The notes under the pieces are model-generated. The model had not been told where the DNA came from, searched no databases, and worked only from the letters and a program-made list of their open reading frames with translations. Positions 7,216 through 16,005 of a stretch of DNA of 64,000 nucleotides are shown piece after piece. This DNA comes from Sphingobium sp. AP49. Its GTDB lineage: Bacteria > Pseudomonadota > Alphaproteobacteria > Sphingomonadales > Sphingomonadaceae. The stretch lies in NCBI RefSeq assembly GCF_000281715.2, contig NZ_CP124576.1:627501-691500 (forward strand), written 5' to 3'. How positions within the stretch are numbered: position 1 is the first letter of the stretch; every line of letters begins with the position of its first letter. The position numbers were made by a program, and so were the translations under genes.

Positions 7216-8199
7216 ATGAAACTTCTCAAGCTCGTCCCCGACAATACCAATATCGGCTTCGTCAAGCTGCGCCACTGGGCCTTTGGCCTGACGCTGCTGC
7301 TGACGGTGCTGGCGGTCGGTGCGACCTTCCACAAGGGGCTCAATCTGGGCGTCGATTTCGTCGGCGGCCTGATGATCGAGGCGAAATTCCCGCAGGCCGT
7401 GCAGACCGACAAGGTGCGGGACACCATTGCCAGCCTGCGTGTCGGCGAAAGCTCGCTGCAGCAGTTCGGCGATCCCAAGACCGTGCAGATCCGCCTGCCG
7501 CTGCCCGAACAGGGCGGCGCCGGCGCGGCCAATGCCGTGGTCGAGAAGACCCGCAAGGCGATGGAGTCGCAGTTCCCCGGCGTCACCTTCTCGCGCTATG
7601 ACACGGTGTCGGGCAAGGTATCGGGCGAACTGATCCAGAATGGCGTGCTGGCCGTCGTGCTGGCGATCGTCGGCATCGCGATCTTCTCCTGGTTCCGCTA
7701 CGAATGGCAGTTCGGCGTCTCGACCTTCGTCGCGATCGTCCACGACGTGCTGATGACGCTGGGCTTCTTCGCGATCACCCAGCTGGAGTTCGACCTCAAC
7801 ATCATCGCCGCCGTGCTGACCATCGTGGGCTATTCGATCAACGACAAGATGGTGATCGACGACCGCATCCGTGAGAATATGCGCAAGTACCGCAAGATGG
7901 ACATGAAGTCGCTCATTGACCTGTCGGTCAACGAGACGCTGCCGCGTACGGTGATGACGTCGATGACCATCCTGCTGGCGCTGGGCGCGCTGCTGCTGCT
8001 GGGCGGCCATGTGCTGCGCGGCTTCACTGCGGCCATGATGCTGGGCATCATCGTGGGCACCTATTCGTCGGTCTATGTCTCCTCTTCGCTGCTGATCACG
8101 CTGGGCCTGAGCCCGCAGACCGCCGAGAAGAAGGCGAAGAAGGGCGGCATCGCCGCCCAGGCCGAGCGCATGGGGCCGCGCGATGGAGCCCAGCCCTGA
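7216..8199 (+). CDS. secF: Protein translocase subunit SecF
   Basis: Predicted protein of 327 residues with six expected membrane helices. Motifs seen are LGVDFVGGLMIEAKF near residues 49-63, the SecF counterpart of the SecD loop, and YSINDKMVIDDRIRENM near 206-222 in the fourth-fifth helix region, the conserved transport signature. The charged tail ends near RMGPRDGAQP. The stop TGA overlaps the apparent CTG start of the next gene. A GGGAGGAAA ribosome site lies just before the ATG. It forms the SecDF complex with the preceding gene product. Confidence 0.97.
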   Translation: MKLLKLVPDNTNIGFVKLRHWAFGLTLLLTVLAVGATFHKGLNLGVDFVGGLMIEAKFPQAVQTDKVRDTIASLRVGESSLQQFGDPKTVQIRLPLPEQGGAGAANAVVEKTRKAMESQFPGVTFSRYDTVSGKVSGELIQNGVLAVVLAIVGIAIFSWFRYEWQFGVSTFVAIVHDVLMTLGFFAITQLEFDLNIIAAVLTIVGYSINDKMVIDDRIRENMRKYRKMDMKSLIDLSVNETLPRTVMTSMTILLALGALLLLGGHVLRGFTAAMMLGIIVGTYSSVYVSSSLLITLGLSPQTAEKKAKKGGIAAQAERMGPRDGAQP

Positions 8200-8597
8200 C
8201 CGACCGTCAAACCGGGATCGAGCTGCGCCGCGACGATAGCGGCCAGGGTCCGATCGTCACCGGCTTCCAGGGGCGTGGCTTCCGGGTGAAGGATGATGTG
8301 TTCCCGGACGGGCTGTTGCTCAGCCCTGTCCGGGCGCTGGCCTGGATGCAGGCGCCGGCAGTGTCGGCGATGAGCGTGGCTGCATTGGGCGACCTGTTCG
8401 ACCATCTTGAACGGCTGCCCGAGTTTCTGCTGCTGGGTACCGGCAGCGGATTGCAGCAGCCGTCCCGCGCGTTCGTGCGCGAACTGGAGGCACGCGGCAT
8501 CGGCGTCGAGGCGATGGACAGCCGCGCCGCCGCCAGAGCCTGGGGCGTGCTGCGCGCCGAGGAACGCTGGATCGTGAGCGCGCTGCTGCCGCTCTGA
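8196..8597 (+). CDS. Mth938-like domain protein with an apparent CTG start
   Basis: The frame encodes about 133 residues of the Mth938-like (DUF498) fold: GIELRRDDSGQGP and IVTGFQGRGFRV at the start, then LLLSPVRALAW, LLLGTGSG and ALLPL. This is a small cytoplasmic domain with no firmly known reaction. The nearest canonical start, GTG at 8286, would remove the first two conserved strands. No ATG, GTG or TTG occurs in frame between the domain start and the secF stop. A CTG at 8196 overlaps that stop (CTGA) and follows GGAG by seven bases. I therefore place the start there. It converges with the next gene with no gap. Confidence 0.7.
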   Translation: MTDRQTGIELRRDDSGQGPIVTGFQGRGFRVKDDVFPDGLLLSPVRALAWMQAPAVSAMSVAALGDLFDHLERLPEFLLLGTGSGLQQPSRAFVRELEARGIGVEAMDSRAAARAWGVLRAEERWIVSALLPL

Positions 8598-9143
8598 TCA
8601 GCCAAGCTGCAACAAGGGGTAGCGCGCCAGCCAGCCTTTGGCGCGTACCCGTGCATCCAAGGTTGCCCGTCGGACGCCGAGAAAGGCGGGGCCGGGTGCC
8701 AGCCGCAGGCCGAACAGATCGTCCAGGCCGAGGGGCGCGTTGACCTCCAGCCGGTCGTCGAGCGTCAGGCGGATGCCGATGGCGGTCGCGGTCTCGGGCC
8801 AGTGGCGCATCGCATCGGCGGCATCGGCGTAGGGCGCATCATGATTGCGCTGGTGCATCCGCGCCTGATTCTTGACCGACCAGATGATCTCCGGGCGAAG
8901 CCCCGCCAGGCGGGCCTCCGTTGCGTGGTCCAGCGCCGGATCGGTCCGGGCCGGGTCGAACCAGATGATGTCGATATCGCCGACGGGTGCGGACGGGGCA
9001 TGGCCGTGAAGATGGTCCCAGACCGCATCGCGCACGAAGCCGGCGGCGATCCAGCCATCGGGCAGGGCAAGCGGACGGACCAGTCGCAGAAGGTCCATCC
9101 GCCACGGGTCCGCGCGCAGCAGATTGCGTAGCTGCTCCTCCAT
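8598..9143 (-). CDS. Nucleotidyltransferase-like protein (NTP_transf_6 family)
   Basis: Predicted protein of 181 residues. Motifs in order: AAGFVRDAVWDHLHG (about 33-47), DIDIIWFD (56-63) with the acidic pair expected for a nucleotidyltransferase, WSVKNQARMHQRN (88-100), APYADAADAM and WPETATAIGIRL. These match the small proteobacterial family of nucleotidyltransferase-like proteins whose substrate is unknown. The protein is cytoplasmic. It ends exactly at the stop of the convergent Mth938-like gene and starts six bases after the end of the antiporter gene, so it may share a leftward transcript with it. Confidence 0.8.
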   Translation of the reverse strand: MEEQLRNLLRADPWRMDLLRLVRPLALPDGWIAAGFVRDAVWDHLHGHAPSAPVGDIDIIWFDPARTDPALDHATEARLAGLRPEIIWSVKNQARMHQRNHDAPYADAADAMRHWPETATAIGIRLTLDDRLEVNAPLGLDDLFGLRLAPGPAFLGVRRATLDARVRAKGWLARYPLLQLG

Positions 9144-9148
9144 CGCCC

Positions 9149-10732
9149 CTAGGACTTCATCGACCAGGCGGTCAGTTCCTCCAGATCGAGATCGCGCTCC
9201 AGTTCCTGCAGCACATGTTCGTCAATGTCACCGGCGCGGTGCAGGCGCAGCAGTTCGCTGCGGCCGGCGGCGATCGCCTCCAGCACCAGATCGAAATGGG
9301 CATGGAGCCGGTCGGCAAACTGTTCTTCCTGCCCGACATAGTTTTGGGTGAGGACGGCGCGGCGCTGATAGCGTTCGAGCAGTTGCGGATGGATGAGTTC
9401 GCCCGCGTCGTCATAGGCGAGCTGCTCGACCCGAACGGCCTGTACCCGGGCGATGGCAGCTTCGGCATCGCTCATGCTGAGACGGGGGCGATCATGAATC
9501 GGATCGGAGAGGCCGGCCCAGCGGATCAGGAGGCCAAGCGTTGTGCCCTGAATCAGGACGGTGCCCAGGATCACGCCGAAGGCGGCGACCAGCAGGAAGT
9601 CGCGGCCGGGGAAACCTTCGGGCACGCTGAGTGCAACGGCCAGCGTCACCACGCCGCGCATCCCGGCCCAGCCCAACACCGTCGCGCCGCGCGGGCCGAT
9701 CGGGCTGTAGCGGCGCAGGCCTGCTGCGCGGAGCAGCATGATGATGGCGTCAGAACCAAATACCCAGACGAAGCGCGCGGCGGTCATGGCGAGCAGGATG
9801 ACGAGGACCGGCACGGCCATATTGTCGAGTACCACGCCAAAGCCGCCGACCCGATCCACCACGCCGCGCAGCGACGAGCCGATCAGCATGAAGACGGTCG
9901 CTTCCATGAGGAAGATCATCACCGCCCAGAAAGCAGTGCCGCGCATCCGTACCGAGGCCGACCAGATAATATGTTGATACCAGCCGCAGATGAGGCCGGC
10001 GGTTACGGTGGCGATGACGCCCGAGACATGGATGGCTTCGCCCAGCAGATAGGCCGACCAGGGTACCAGCATGGAAGAGGCGATCATCAGATATTCGTCG
10101 CCCAGCCGTCGGACCAAGAGCACCCAGATCCCCCCGATCGCGCCGCCGACGATCAGACCGCCGACCGCAAGCAGGACGAAGCTTTCGAGGCCCGCGACGG
10201 CGCTGAAGCTGCCGGTTGCGACGGCAGCGACGGCGAAGCGGAAGAGCACCAGGCCGCTGGCATCGTTGAACAGGCTCTCGCCTTCCAGCAGCACCGACAG
10301 GCGGCGAGGGAGATGCACACGCTGGAGGACGGCGCGTGCGGCAATGGCATCAGGCGGCGAGACGATCGCGCCGAGGGCCGCGCACGCGGCCCATGGCAGG
10401 GAGGGCATCAGCGCATGAGCGACGGCAGCCACCACCAGGGTGGTGAAGATCACTGCGCCGATCGCCAGCGACATGATGCCGATCAGGTGACGGCGCAGAT
10501 GGCCCAGTGCGATGAACCAGGCCCCGTCCATCAACAGCGGCGGCAGGAAGATGACCAGCACCAGTTCAGGATCGAGCGAAATGACCGGCAGGCCGGGCAC
10601 GAAGGCAAGTAGCGTGCCGCCGGTCAGCAGCGCGACGGCTGGCGGCAGGCCCAGCCGTCGCGCGACATAATGAAGCGCGATGATCGCCAGCAGCATGGCC
10701 ACCAGCAGTTCGAATAATTCCACTGGATGCAT
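9149..10732 (-). CDS. CPA1-type Na+/H+ antiporter
   Basis: Predicted protein of 527 residues with about twelve membrane helices in the first 400 residues and a hydrophilic C-terminal tail rich in charged residues. Diagnostic motifs are ALGAIVSPPDAIAA near 142-155, including the Asp expected to bind the cation, and LLEGESLFNDASGLVLF near 167-183. FLPPLLMDGAW lies near residue 63. These match the NhaP/YjcE branch, which exchanges Na+ or K+ for protons across the inner membrane to control pH and salt. Ion preference cannot be read from sequence. The nucleotidyltransferase-like gene follows closely on the same strand. Confidence 0.92.
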   Translation of the reverse strand: MHPVELFELLVAMLLAIIALHYVARRLGLPPAVALLTGGTLLAFVPGLPVISLDPELVLVIFLPPLLMDGAWFIALGHLRRHLIGIMSLAIGAVIFTTLVVAAVAHALMPSLPWAACAALGAIVSPPDAIAARAVLQRVHLPRRLSVLLEGESLFNDASGLVLFRFAVAAVATGSFSAVAGLESFVLLAVGGLIVGGAIGGIWVLLVRRLGDEYLMIASSMLVPWSAYLLGEAIHVSGVIATVTAGLICGWYQHIIWSASVRMRGTAFWAVMIFLMEATVFMLIGSSLRGVVDRVGGFGVVLDNMAVPVLVILLAMTAARFVWVFGSDAIIMLLRAAGLRRYSPIGPRGATVLGWAGMRGVVTLAVALSVPEGFPGRDFLLVAAFGVILGTVLIQGTTLGLLIRWAGLSDPIHDRPRLSMSDAEAAIARVQAVRVEQLAYDDAGELIHPQLLERYQRRAVLTQNYVGQEEQFADRLHAHFDLVLEAIAAGRSELLRLHRAGDIDEHVLQELERDLDLEELTAWSMKS

Positions 10733-11020
10733 CGTGCGGCCCCTGTCTGTCAGTCATCCTACCCTAATCGGGTGAGCCAAGCTGTCCAGCCATCAGCAAG
10801 CCCGTTTGCGCCTGCCGGATCAGGCAGGTGGCCAGATTTTTGGCGATGGCATCGTAGATCGGCGTGGGTCTCGACATATCATGGGAAGGATTGCCGCCTG
10901 ATGGCGTGTACGCGGGTCGAAGGCGGCGCGGCGCATATAGGAAAGGCGGGCCACGCCCTTTCATAATGCGGCAGGCCGATTTCCGATGCGATCCCTTCAT
11001 TGCTCCAAGGTGCCGCCCAG
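10733..11020. other. Gene-free interval between antiporter and autotransporter
   Basis: No firm gene. A 37-residue minus-strand frame (10764-10877, MSRPTPIYDAIAKN...) has a plausible composition but no ribosome site, so I do not call it. The interval probably holds the antiporter promoter near 10733-10800, since both flanking genes run leftwards and the upstream autotransporter has its own terminator. Confidence 0.4.
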
Positions 11021-11052
11021 ACAAAAGGGCCGCCCCTGCGGGACGGCCCTTT
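11021..11052 (-). terminator. Intrinsic terminator of the autotransporter gene
   Basis: The perfect stem AAAGGGCCG (11024-11032) / CGGCCCTTT (11044-11052) begins about 20 bases after the autotransporter stop and is followed on the minus strand by TTTTGT. The A-flanked arms could also act on the other strand. Confidence 0.8.
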
Positions 11053-11072
11053 CCTGCTTGCGAGGCAAGGTT

Positions 11073-14000
11073 TCAGAAGCGGAATTTGACCGCGGCACGA
11101 TAGCTTTGATAGCTGATGTCGTCGCGCCAGGCGGTGCTGTCGGCCGAGATGCTGATATCGACATTGCCGGTGCTGACGGTCAGCCCGCCGCCCAGCTCTG
11201 CCCAGTTCTTGTCCGATCCGCCTAGCGCGAAGGGCGCGAGCGATCCGGTCCCGCCTACGAAATTGGCCAGAACATAGGCCGGCTGGTCGCGGAATTCATG
11301 GACATAGTTGGCGGTGAGATAAGGCTTGAAGCCGCCGACATCGATCTTGGCCGTAGCGCCCAGGCGACCCTGCGCGCTCTGCACGGCATGGCGCTGGATC
11401 ACCAGGGCGGCGTCGCCGCCATATTCGGCGAGGTTGCCGCCGCTGATGTAAGCGCCGCGCAGTGCCGCCCGAGGGGTGATGGTGAAGGCGTCGCCGCCGA
11501 GCGGCGCACCAATCCCGATCTCGCCCGAGAGAGCCAGCTGCTGATCGCTGCCACGCAGCGTATAGGGCGTGACCCCGACGGCGAAGGCACGCTTCGACTT
11601 GCTGGTGAGCGTGCCGGCGCTGCCGACGCCATCCAGGACGATGCTGCCCAGATCCCAATTGCCGTAGATGGTCGCCTGATAGAGGCGTGCCCTGCCGGTA
11701 TCGCCGATGCCGGTATTGCCCTTCAGTTCGCTATAGGAAGCGGCGAGGCCGATGACGGCATCGTCGCCCAGCATTTTTTCGATGCCGGCCGCGCCATACC
11801 AGCCATCGAACGTGTCGTGGCCAGAGGTGATGGCGCCCCGCATCGGATCGCTCTTGCCGTCAATATAGCCGCCGGCGATGAAGGCGCTGACGTCTTCGGG
11901 CAGCGCATTTTCCTGGGTGACGGTTTCGTTGCCGCCCCCCTGGTCCATGCCCAGATTGAGGTTGTTCATGCTGAGCGCGGCAAGCTGGAGCGGCTGGCCG
12001 GTCATGGTCAGCGTGCCGCCCATTGCGCCGCCCGAGATGCGAGTCAGGCGATCGCGGTAAAAGCGCGCCATATTATCGTTCAGCACTTCCGCCATGGACG
12101 AGCGCAGCGCTTCGGTGCGCGGTGCCATGGCTTCGAGCGAAGCCTGAATCGCAGCGACGCTCAACAGGTCCGCCTCTCCATAGAGGGTGGCATAATTGCC
12201 GTAGAGCGACCGATTCTGATCGAGCAAGCGGGCGTAGCTGGTCTGCACCTGCGAACCGCCGTTGACGACGCTGGCATAGGTTCCGGCGTCGATCGTGACG
12301 CTCACCGAATTGGGGCCATAGGTCAGCACGGGCTTCAGGATGGCGCTGATGTTCGCCGGGGTCTGGAAGCTGCCGTCGATCCCGCCTTCGGCCGTGACAA
12401 AGGTGTAGCGATTGCCATAACGCAGCTTGGCGCCGGTGGCGGCCCCAAACACGACCTTGCCGCCCAGGGCTGCAATGCCGTCGATCGGATCGCCGGCGGC
12501 CAGCAACGTCACATCACCATCGGCCTGTGCTGCCGTGATGCTGGCGGCTGCACTCTGCTCATTGCGGTTGCCGCTGCTGCCTTCTCCTGGAGCGCTGACC
12601 TCGGTGTCTCCGCCTTCCTCCTCCGGCACGAACTGGGTCGCCTTGACCGCCAGCAGATCGGACGTTCCGTTGGCACCCAGGTCGATATGCAGCGTGCTGC
12701 CCGAGCTCAGGAGCGCGTTGCCTTCCACCGTCAGCGTGCCGATGCCGCCGATGCCGCCGGGAGCCACAACCCCCATGACGTTGGTGAAATAAGGGGTGCG
12801 CAACGTGCCCTTGCCCGAGAGCAGGCCGGTCAGCATCATATAGTCGCCCGGCGTCTCGATCGTGCCGTCGACATTCACGATACCGGCCAGATGGCTGATG
12901 TCGATCAGGCTGGTCAGCGATCCGGCGCTGGTGACGTCCAGCGTCGCACCGGTGCCCGAGATGGTGAAGCGATCGACAGTAGCGTCGATGTCGAGCGTGG
13001 TCTTGCCCGCAGCGCTCAGCGTGACGTCATAATACCGGCCGACGACGCCCTGCGCGGCGACCGGGTCGATATTGTTCGGCACGAAATTGGTGCCGCCGGG
13101 CAGGCCGTTGGCCAGGGTCGCGGCGGGGAGGACGGCATCGCCCTCCGCCTGGGCCTCGACGATGGCCTCGTCCGCCAGGCTGGCGGCGCCATCGGACGGG
13201 CTGCGTTCGGCAATCTCGACCTTGCCCTTGTTGTTGGCGACGGTCTTGCTGCCGCTGGTGGTGGTCGCGTCGGTCGCCTCGACCGGCTCACCATTGATCA
13301 GCAGCGTGTCGGTGCCGACATCGTAACAGGCATCGTCCGACCCATCATTGGGCTGGTAGCAGATTTGGCCGAACTTCTGGGCACCATCCTCGCCAAAAGC
13401 ACCCGCGCCCGGCGTGGTGGGCACGCCGTTCACCAGCGCGCCGTTGCTGTCGATGATCATGTAATTGGGATCGAGCGTGGTCACCCAGTGGCTCGGGTCG
13501 CTCCACTTGCCATCCCCGGCCTTGGCGGTCGCATAGCGATAGGGGTTGTTCTGCGCGATCCAGTCCCAGAACAGGTAGAGCGGCTGGTAGAAAGCGGAGC
13601 CGCCATAAGCGCTTTGCGGCTGTTCCAGGAAATAGCGGCTGCCACCCGACAATACGCCCAGCACCACCTTCTGGTCGAACGCCTGGTCAAGGATCAGCGG
13701 GCCGCCGGAATCGCCGCCGGCGGTGTTGCCCTCATTGGGCAAGGCATCGTCCTTGAAGACGTTGAAGTCGAATTCGTTGGTCCGGGTCGGATCGTCAAAG
13801 TCCGTCTGGTAGAGATTCTGGGTATAGCCGCTCCCTTCGCCGAACAGGAAGATGTCGATGTCGTCGAGGGCGCCGAGCATGCCGAGGAAATTCTCGGCCA
13901 CCTTGCGGCGATAGTCGATGCCGACGCTGGAGCCGGTCGTGCCGCTGCCGCTGCGGCCATAGCCGGTGATGGTGACATGATAGCCGGTGCCGCTCGTGTC

Positions 14001-14552
14001 GCTGATGCTTTCCGGCGCAGGCAGGGCGGAAAAGAGCATCGCCCAGGTCGGCACGTCGCTGGCCGGCGTATCGAGCGTGGCCATCGCCGTGTCGCCATAG
14101 AGGAAGCTGAGCGCCGGCGGATCGAGCGAGTCCGGATTATAGGCGATATTGTTGACGTTATAGACGCTGAGCGCGGTGTTGGTGCGATAGCCGTTGCTGA
14201 TCCAGTTGACGAGGCCGGGCCGGGCGTTGCTCTGTAAGGCGAAGGCGACCGGAATGCCTTCATTCACCGTACTGTAGGTGCTGGGGTCATAGTCATTGAC
14301 GCAATGGGCGGCGAAAATGACGGTACGCGGATTGATCAGCGTGCCTGTGCAGACATAGCCATCGGCGCGATACATGATGCCGACGCCGTTGACGTCGGTA
14401 CTGTCGACGATGTCGGCCGGTGTCGTTCCGTCGGTGGGCACAACGGCCTGTGCCGCGGGCGCGATGCTGAGTGCAGACAGGGCGGCGGACGCCAGCAGGG
14501 CAGTCCGACCAGCGCGCGCCACAAGGCCCGCGCCATTCGTATGAATGCGCAT
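11073..14552 (-). CDS. Autotransporter with trypsin-like serine protease passenger
   Basis: Predicted protein of 1159 residues. An extended basic signal peptide ends near AAQA (33-36). The S1-type protease domain follows: TVIFAAHC puts the catalytic His at 83, GDTAMATL an Asp at about 154, and GGDSGGPLIL the Ser at 282. Residues about 500-830 look like a beta-helical stalk with repeats such as GTLTVEGNALLSSGSTLHIDLG. The last 280 residues form the type Va beta-barrel, ending in aromatic VKFRF as expected for BAM insertion. It should be displayed or released at the cell surface. Start ATG 14552 has a GGGGAG site; an upstream in-frame ATG would spoil the signal peptide. Its target is unknown. 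Confidence 0.92.
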   Translation of the reverse strand: MRIHTNGAGLVARAGRTALLASAALSALSIAPAAQAVVPTDGTTPADIVDSTDVNGVGIMYRADGYVCTGTLINPRTVIFAAHCVNDYDPSTYSTVNEGIPVAFALQSNARPGLVNWISNGYRTNTALSVYNVNNIAYNPDSLDPPALSFLYGDTAMATLDTPASDVPTWAMLFSALPAPESISDTSGTGYHVTITGYGRSGSGTTGSSVGIDYRRKVAENFLGMLGALDDIDIFLFGEGSGYTQNLYQTDFDDPTRTNEFDFNVFKDDALPNEGNTAGGDSGGPLILDQAFDQKVVLGVLSGGSRYFLEQPQSAYGGSAFYQPLYLFWDWIAQNNPYRYATAKAGDGKWSDPSHWVTTLDPNYMIIDSNGALVNGVPTTPGAGAFGEDGAQKFGQICYQPNDGSDDACYDVGTDTLLINGEPVEATDATTTSGSKTVANNKGKVEIAERSPSDGAASLADEAIVEAQAEGDAVLPAATLANGLPGGTNFVPNNIDPVAAQGVVGRYYDVTLSAAGKTTLDIDATVDRFTISGTGATLDVTSAGSLTSLIDISHLAGIVNVDGTIETPGDYMMLTGLLSGKGTLRTPYFTNVMGVVAPGGIGGIGTLTVEGNALLSSGSTLHIDLGANGTSDLLAVKATQFVPEEEGGDTEVSAPGEGSSGNRNEQSAAASITAAQADGDVTLLAAGDPIDGIAALGGKVVFGAATGAKLRYGNRYTFVTAEGGIDGSFQTPANISAILKPVLTYGPNSVSVTIDAGTYASVVNGGSQVQTSYARLLDQNRSLYGNYATLYGEADLLSVAAIQASLEAMAPRTEALRSSMAEVLNDNMARFYRDRLTRISGGAMGGTLTMTGQPLQLAALSMNNLNLGMDQGGGNETVTQENALPEDVSAFIAGGYIDGKSDPMRGAITSGHDTFDGWYGAAGIEKMLGDDAVIGLAASYSELKGNTGIGDTGRARLYQATIYGNWDLGSIVLDGVGSAGTLTSKSKRAFAVGVTPYTLRGSDQQLALSGEIGIGAPLGGDAFTITPRAALRGAYISGGNLAEYGGDAALVIQRHAVQSAQGRLGATAKIDVGGFKPYLTANYVHEFRDQPAYVLANFVGGTGSLAPFALGGSDKNWAELGGGLTVSTGNVDISISADSTAWRDDISYQSYRAAVKFRF

Positions 14553-14886
14553 GATGTAAATCTCCCCAAAGACCGTGGGCGAGGCTAGGCAGGTTGCATT
14601 GGCAAGACAATTGTCCAGATGTGAAAGTTTATGCCATGTATCCAAAAGGACACATTGTTGTCACATCGTCATGAATTTCCGAAATGACTGCTGCTGATCT
14701 GGATCGTGGTGCAACACCGCGCGAGGTTGTTAGATCATGTCTTGCATATGCGGGCGCCGCTGCACGGATTTGAGCCGTTTTTCCGCAAGGGGGCGGCTAC
14801 TTGCACAATGGCGCCGATCTGCTTAAGCATGATGGCAAGTTCCGGTCCCGACATCGTGACCGGCGATTATGAAGTGAGACACGGCC
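14553..14886. promoter_or_regulatory. Divergent intergenic region with a perfect 10-bp palindrome
   Basis: This interval separates the leftward autotransporter from the rightward Ppx/GppA gene and should hold both promoters. It contains the palindrome GACAATTGTC at 14606-14615, about 54 bases before the autotransporter start, which could be an operator. A related ACATTGTTGTCAC stretch lies near 14651. I find no gene here; I could not assign -35/-10 boxes with confidence. Confidence 0.35.
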
Positions 14887-16005
14887 TTGGTGCAGCACAG
14901 CCGCCCATCGCCGCAGAGTTCCGGCCCCACCGGCCATATTTCGGGCAAGTCCGCCCGTTCCGGTCCGGGCAATGGGAGCAAGGCTGCGGCCATTCCGCCC
15001 CCGACAAAGCAGCGGGGCCTTTCACCCCACGCGCCGCGCGACCGTCGATCCTATGCCGCGATCGATCTGGGCACCAATAATTGTCGCCTGCTGATCGCCA
15101 AGCCCTCAGCCGACGGCTTCATCGTGGTCGATGCCTTTTCACGGATCGTCCGGCTGGGGGAAGGGCTCGCGGCGACCGGGCGGATCAGCGATGCGGCGAT
15201 CGATCGGGCCATCGCCGCGCTGTCGGTCTGCGCCGACAAATTGCGTCGGCGCCATGTGACGCTGGCGCGGTCGGTCGCGACCGAAGCCTGTCGCCGTGCA
15301 TCCAATGGCGCCGAGTTCATCCAGCGCGTCTATCGCGAGACGGGCATTGCCCTGGACATCATCAGCGCGCAGGAAGAGGCGCGACTGGCGGTTCTGGGCT
15401 GTCACGCGCTGCTGGAAGAAGGCGACGGTCCGGCGTTGATCTTCGACATTGGCGGCGGGTCCACCGAACTGGTGCTGGTCGATTCCCATTGCGATGGGGC
15501 GCCACGTATCGTCGACTGGGTCAGTGCACCGTGGGGCGTGGTGTCGCTGACCGAAAGCGAATTGTTCGACCATGCCGATCCGGGCGAACGGATGGCGGCC
15601 TATGGCCGGATGCGCGCGCGCGTGACGGAGGCCTTCGCCGCGCTGGCGCGGCGTCTGCCGCGCGACGAACAGGGGATTCGCCTGCTCGGCACATCGGGCA
15701 CGGTGACGACGCTGGCGAGCCTTCACCTCGACCTGCCGCGCTATGATCGTCAGGCGATCGACGGGCTGATCGTACCGTGCGGGTCGATGCGATCGATTTC
15801 CGCGCGGCTGTCTACCATGCCGTTGAGCGAGCGGCAGAAGCTGCCTTGCATTGGCACGGAACGCGCCGATCTGGTGGTGGCGGGCTGTGCCATTTTGGAA
15901 TCGATCCTCGACATCTGGCCGGCGGAGCGACTGGGCGTCGCGGACCGCGGCATTCGCGAGGGCATTTTGCGCGGTCTGATGGACCGCGACGGGAGAGTGA
16001 TGTGA
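14887..16005 (+). CDS. Ppx/GppA family phosphatase
   Basis: Predicted protein of 372 residues. A polar N-terminal tail of about 50 residues precedes AAIDLGTNNCRLLIA, the first phosphate-binding loop of the actin-like ASKHA fold, and LIFDIGGGSTELVLVD marks the second. LLGTSGTVTTLAS follows in the C-terminal half. The family removes phosphate from polyphosphate or pppGpp; at this length the C-terminal HD domain of long Ppx enzymes is missing. The frame opens after a stop at 14875, so the start is TTG 14887 or GTG 14890. The rlmE start overlaps its stop, so the two are translationally coupled. Confidence 0.88.
   Translation: MVQHSRPSPQSSGPTGHISGKSARSGPGNGSKAAAIPPPTKQRGLSPHAPRDRRSYAAIDLGTNNCRLLIAKPSADGFIVVDAFSRIVRLGEGLAATGRISDAAIDRAIAALSVCADKLRRRHVTLARSVATEACRRASNGAEFIQRVYRETGIALDIISAQEEARLAVLGCHALLEEGDGPALIFDIGGGSTELVLVDSHCDGAPRIVDWVSAPWGVVSLTESELFDHADPGERMAAYGRMRARVTEAFAALARRLPRDEQGIRLLGTSGTVTTLASLHLDLPRYDRQAIDGLIVPCGSMRSISARLSTMPLSERQKLPCIGTERADLVVAGCAILESILDIWPAERLGVADRGIREGILRGLMDRDGRVM

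Noticed and set aside
10764..10877. Possible 37-residue minus-strand gene
   Set aside because: No ribosome site and no family resemblance; mentioned only in the interval entry.
11298..14237. Very long plus-strand open frame opposite the autotransporter gene
   Set aside because: It is the antisense shadow of a GC-rich gene with signal peptide, protease triad and barrel. The shadow frame has no domain and an implausible composition.
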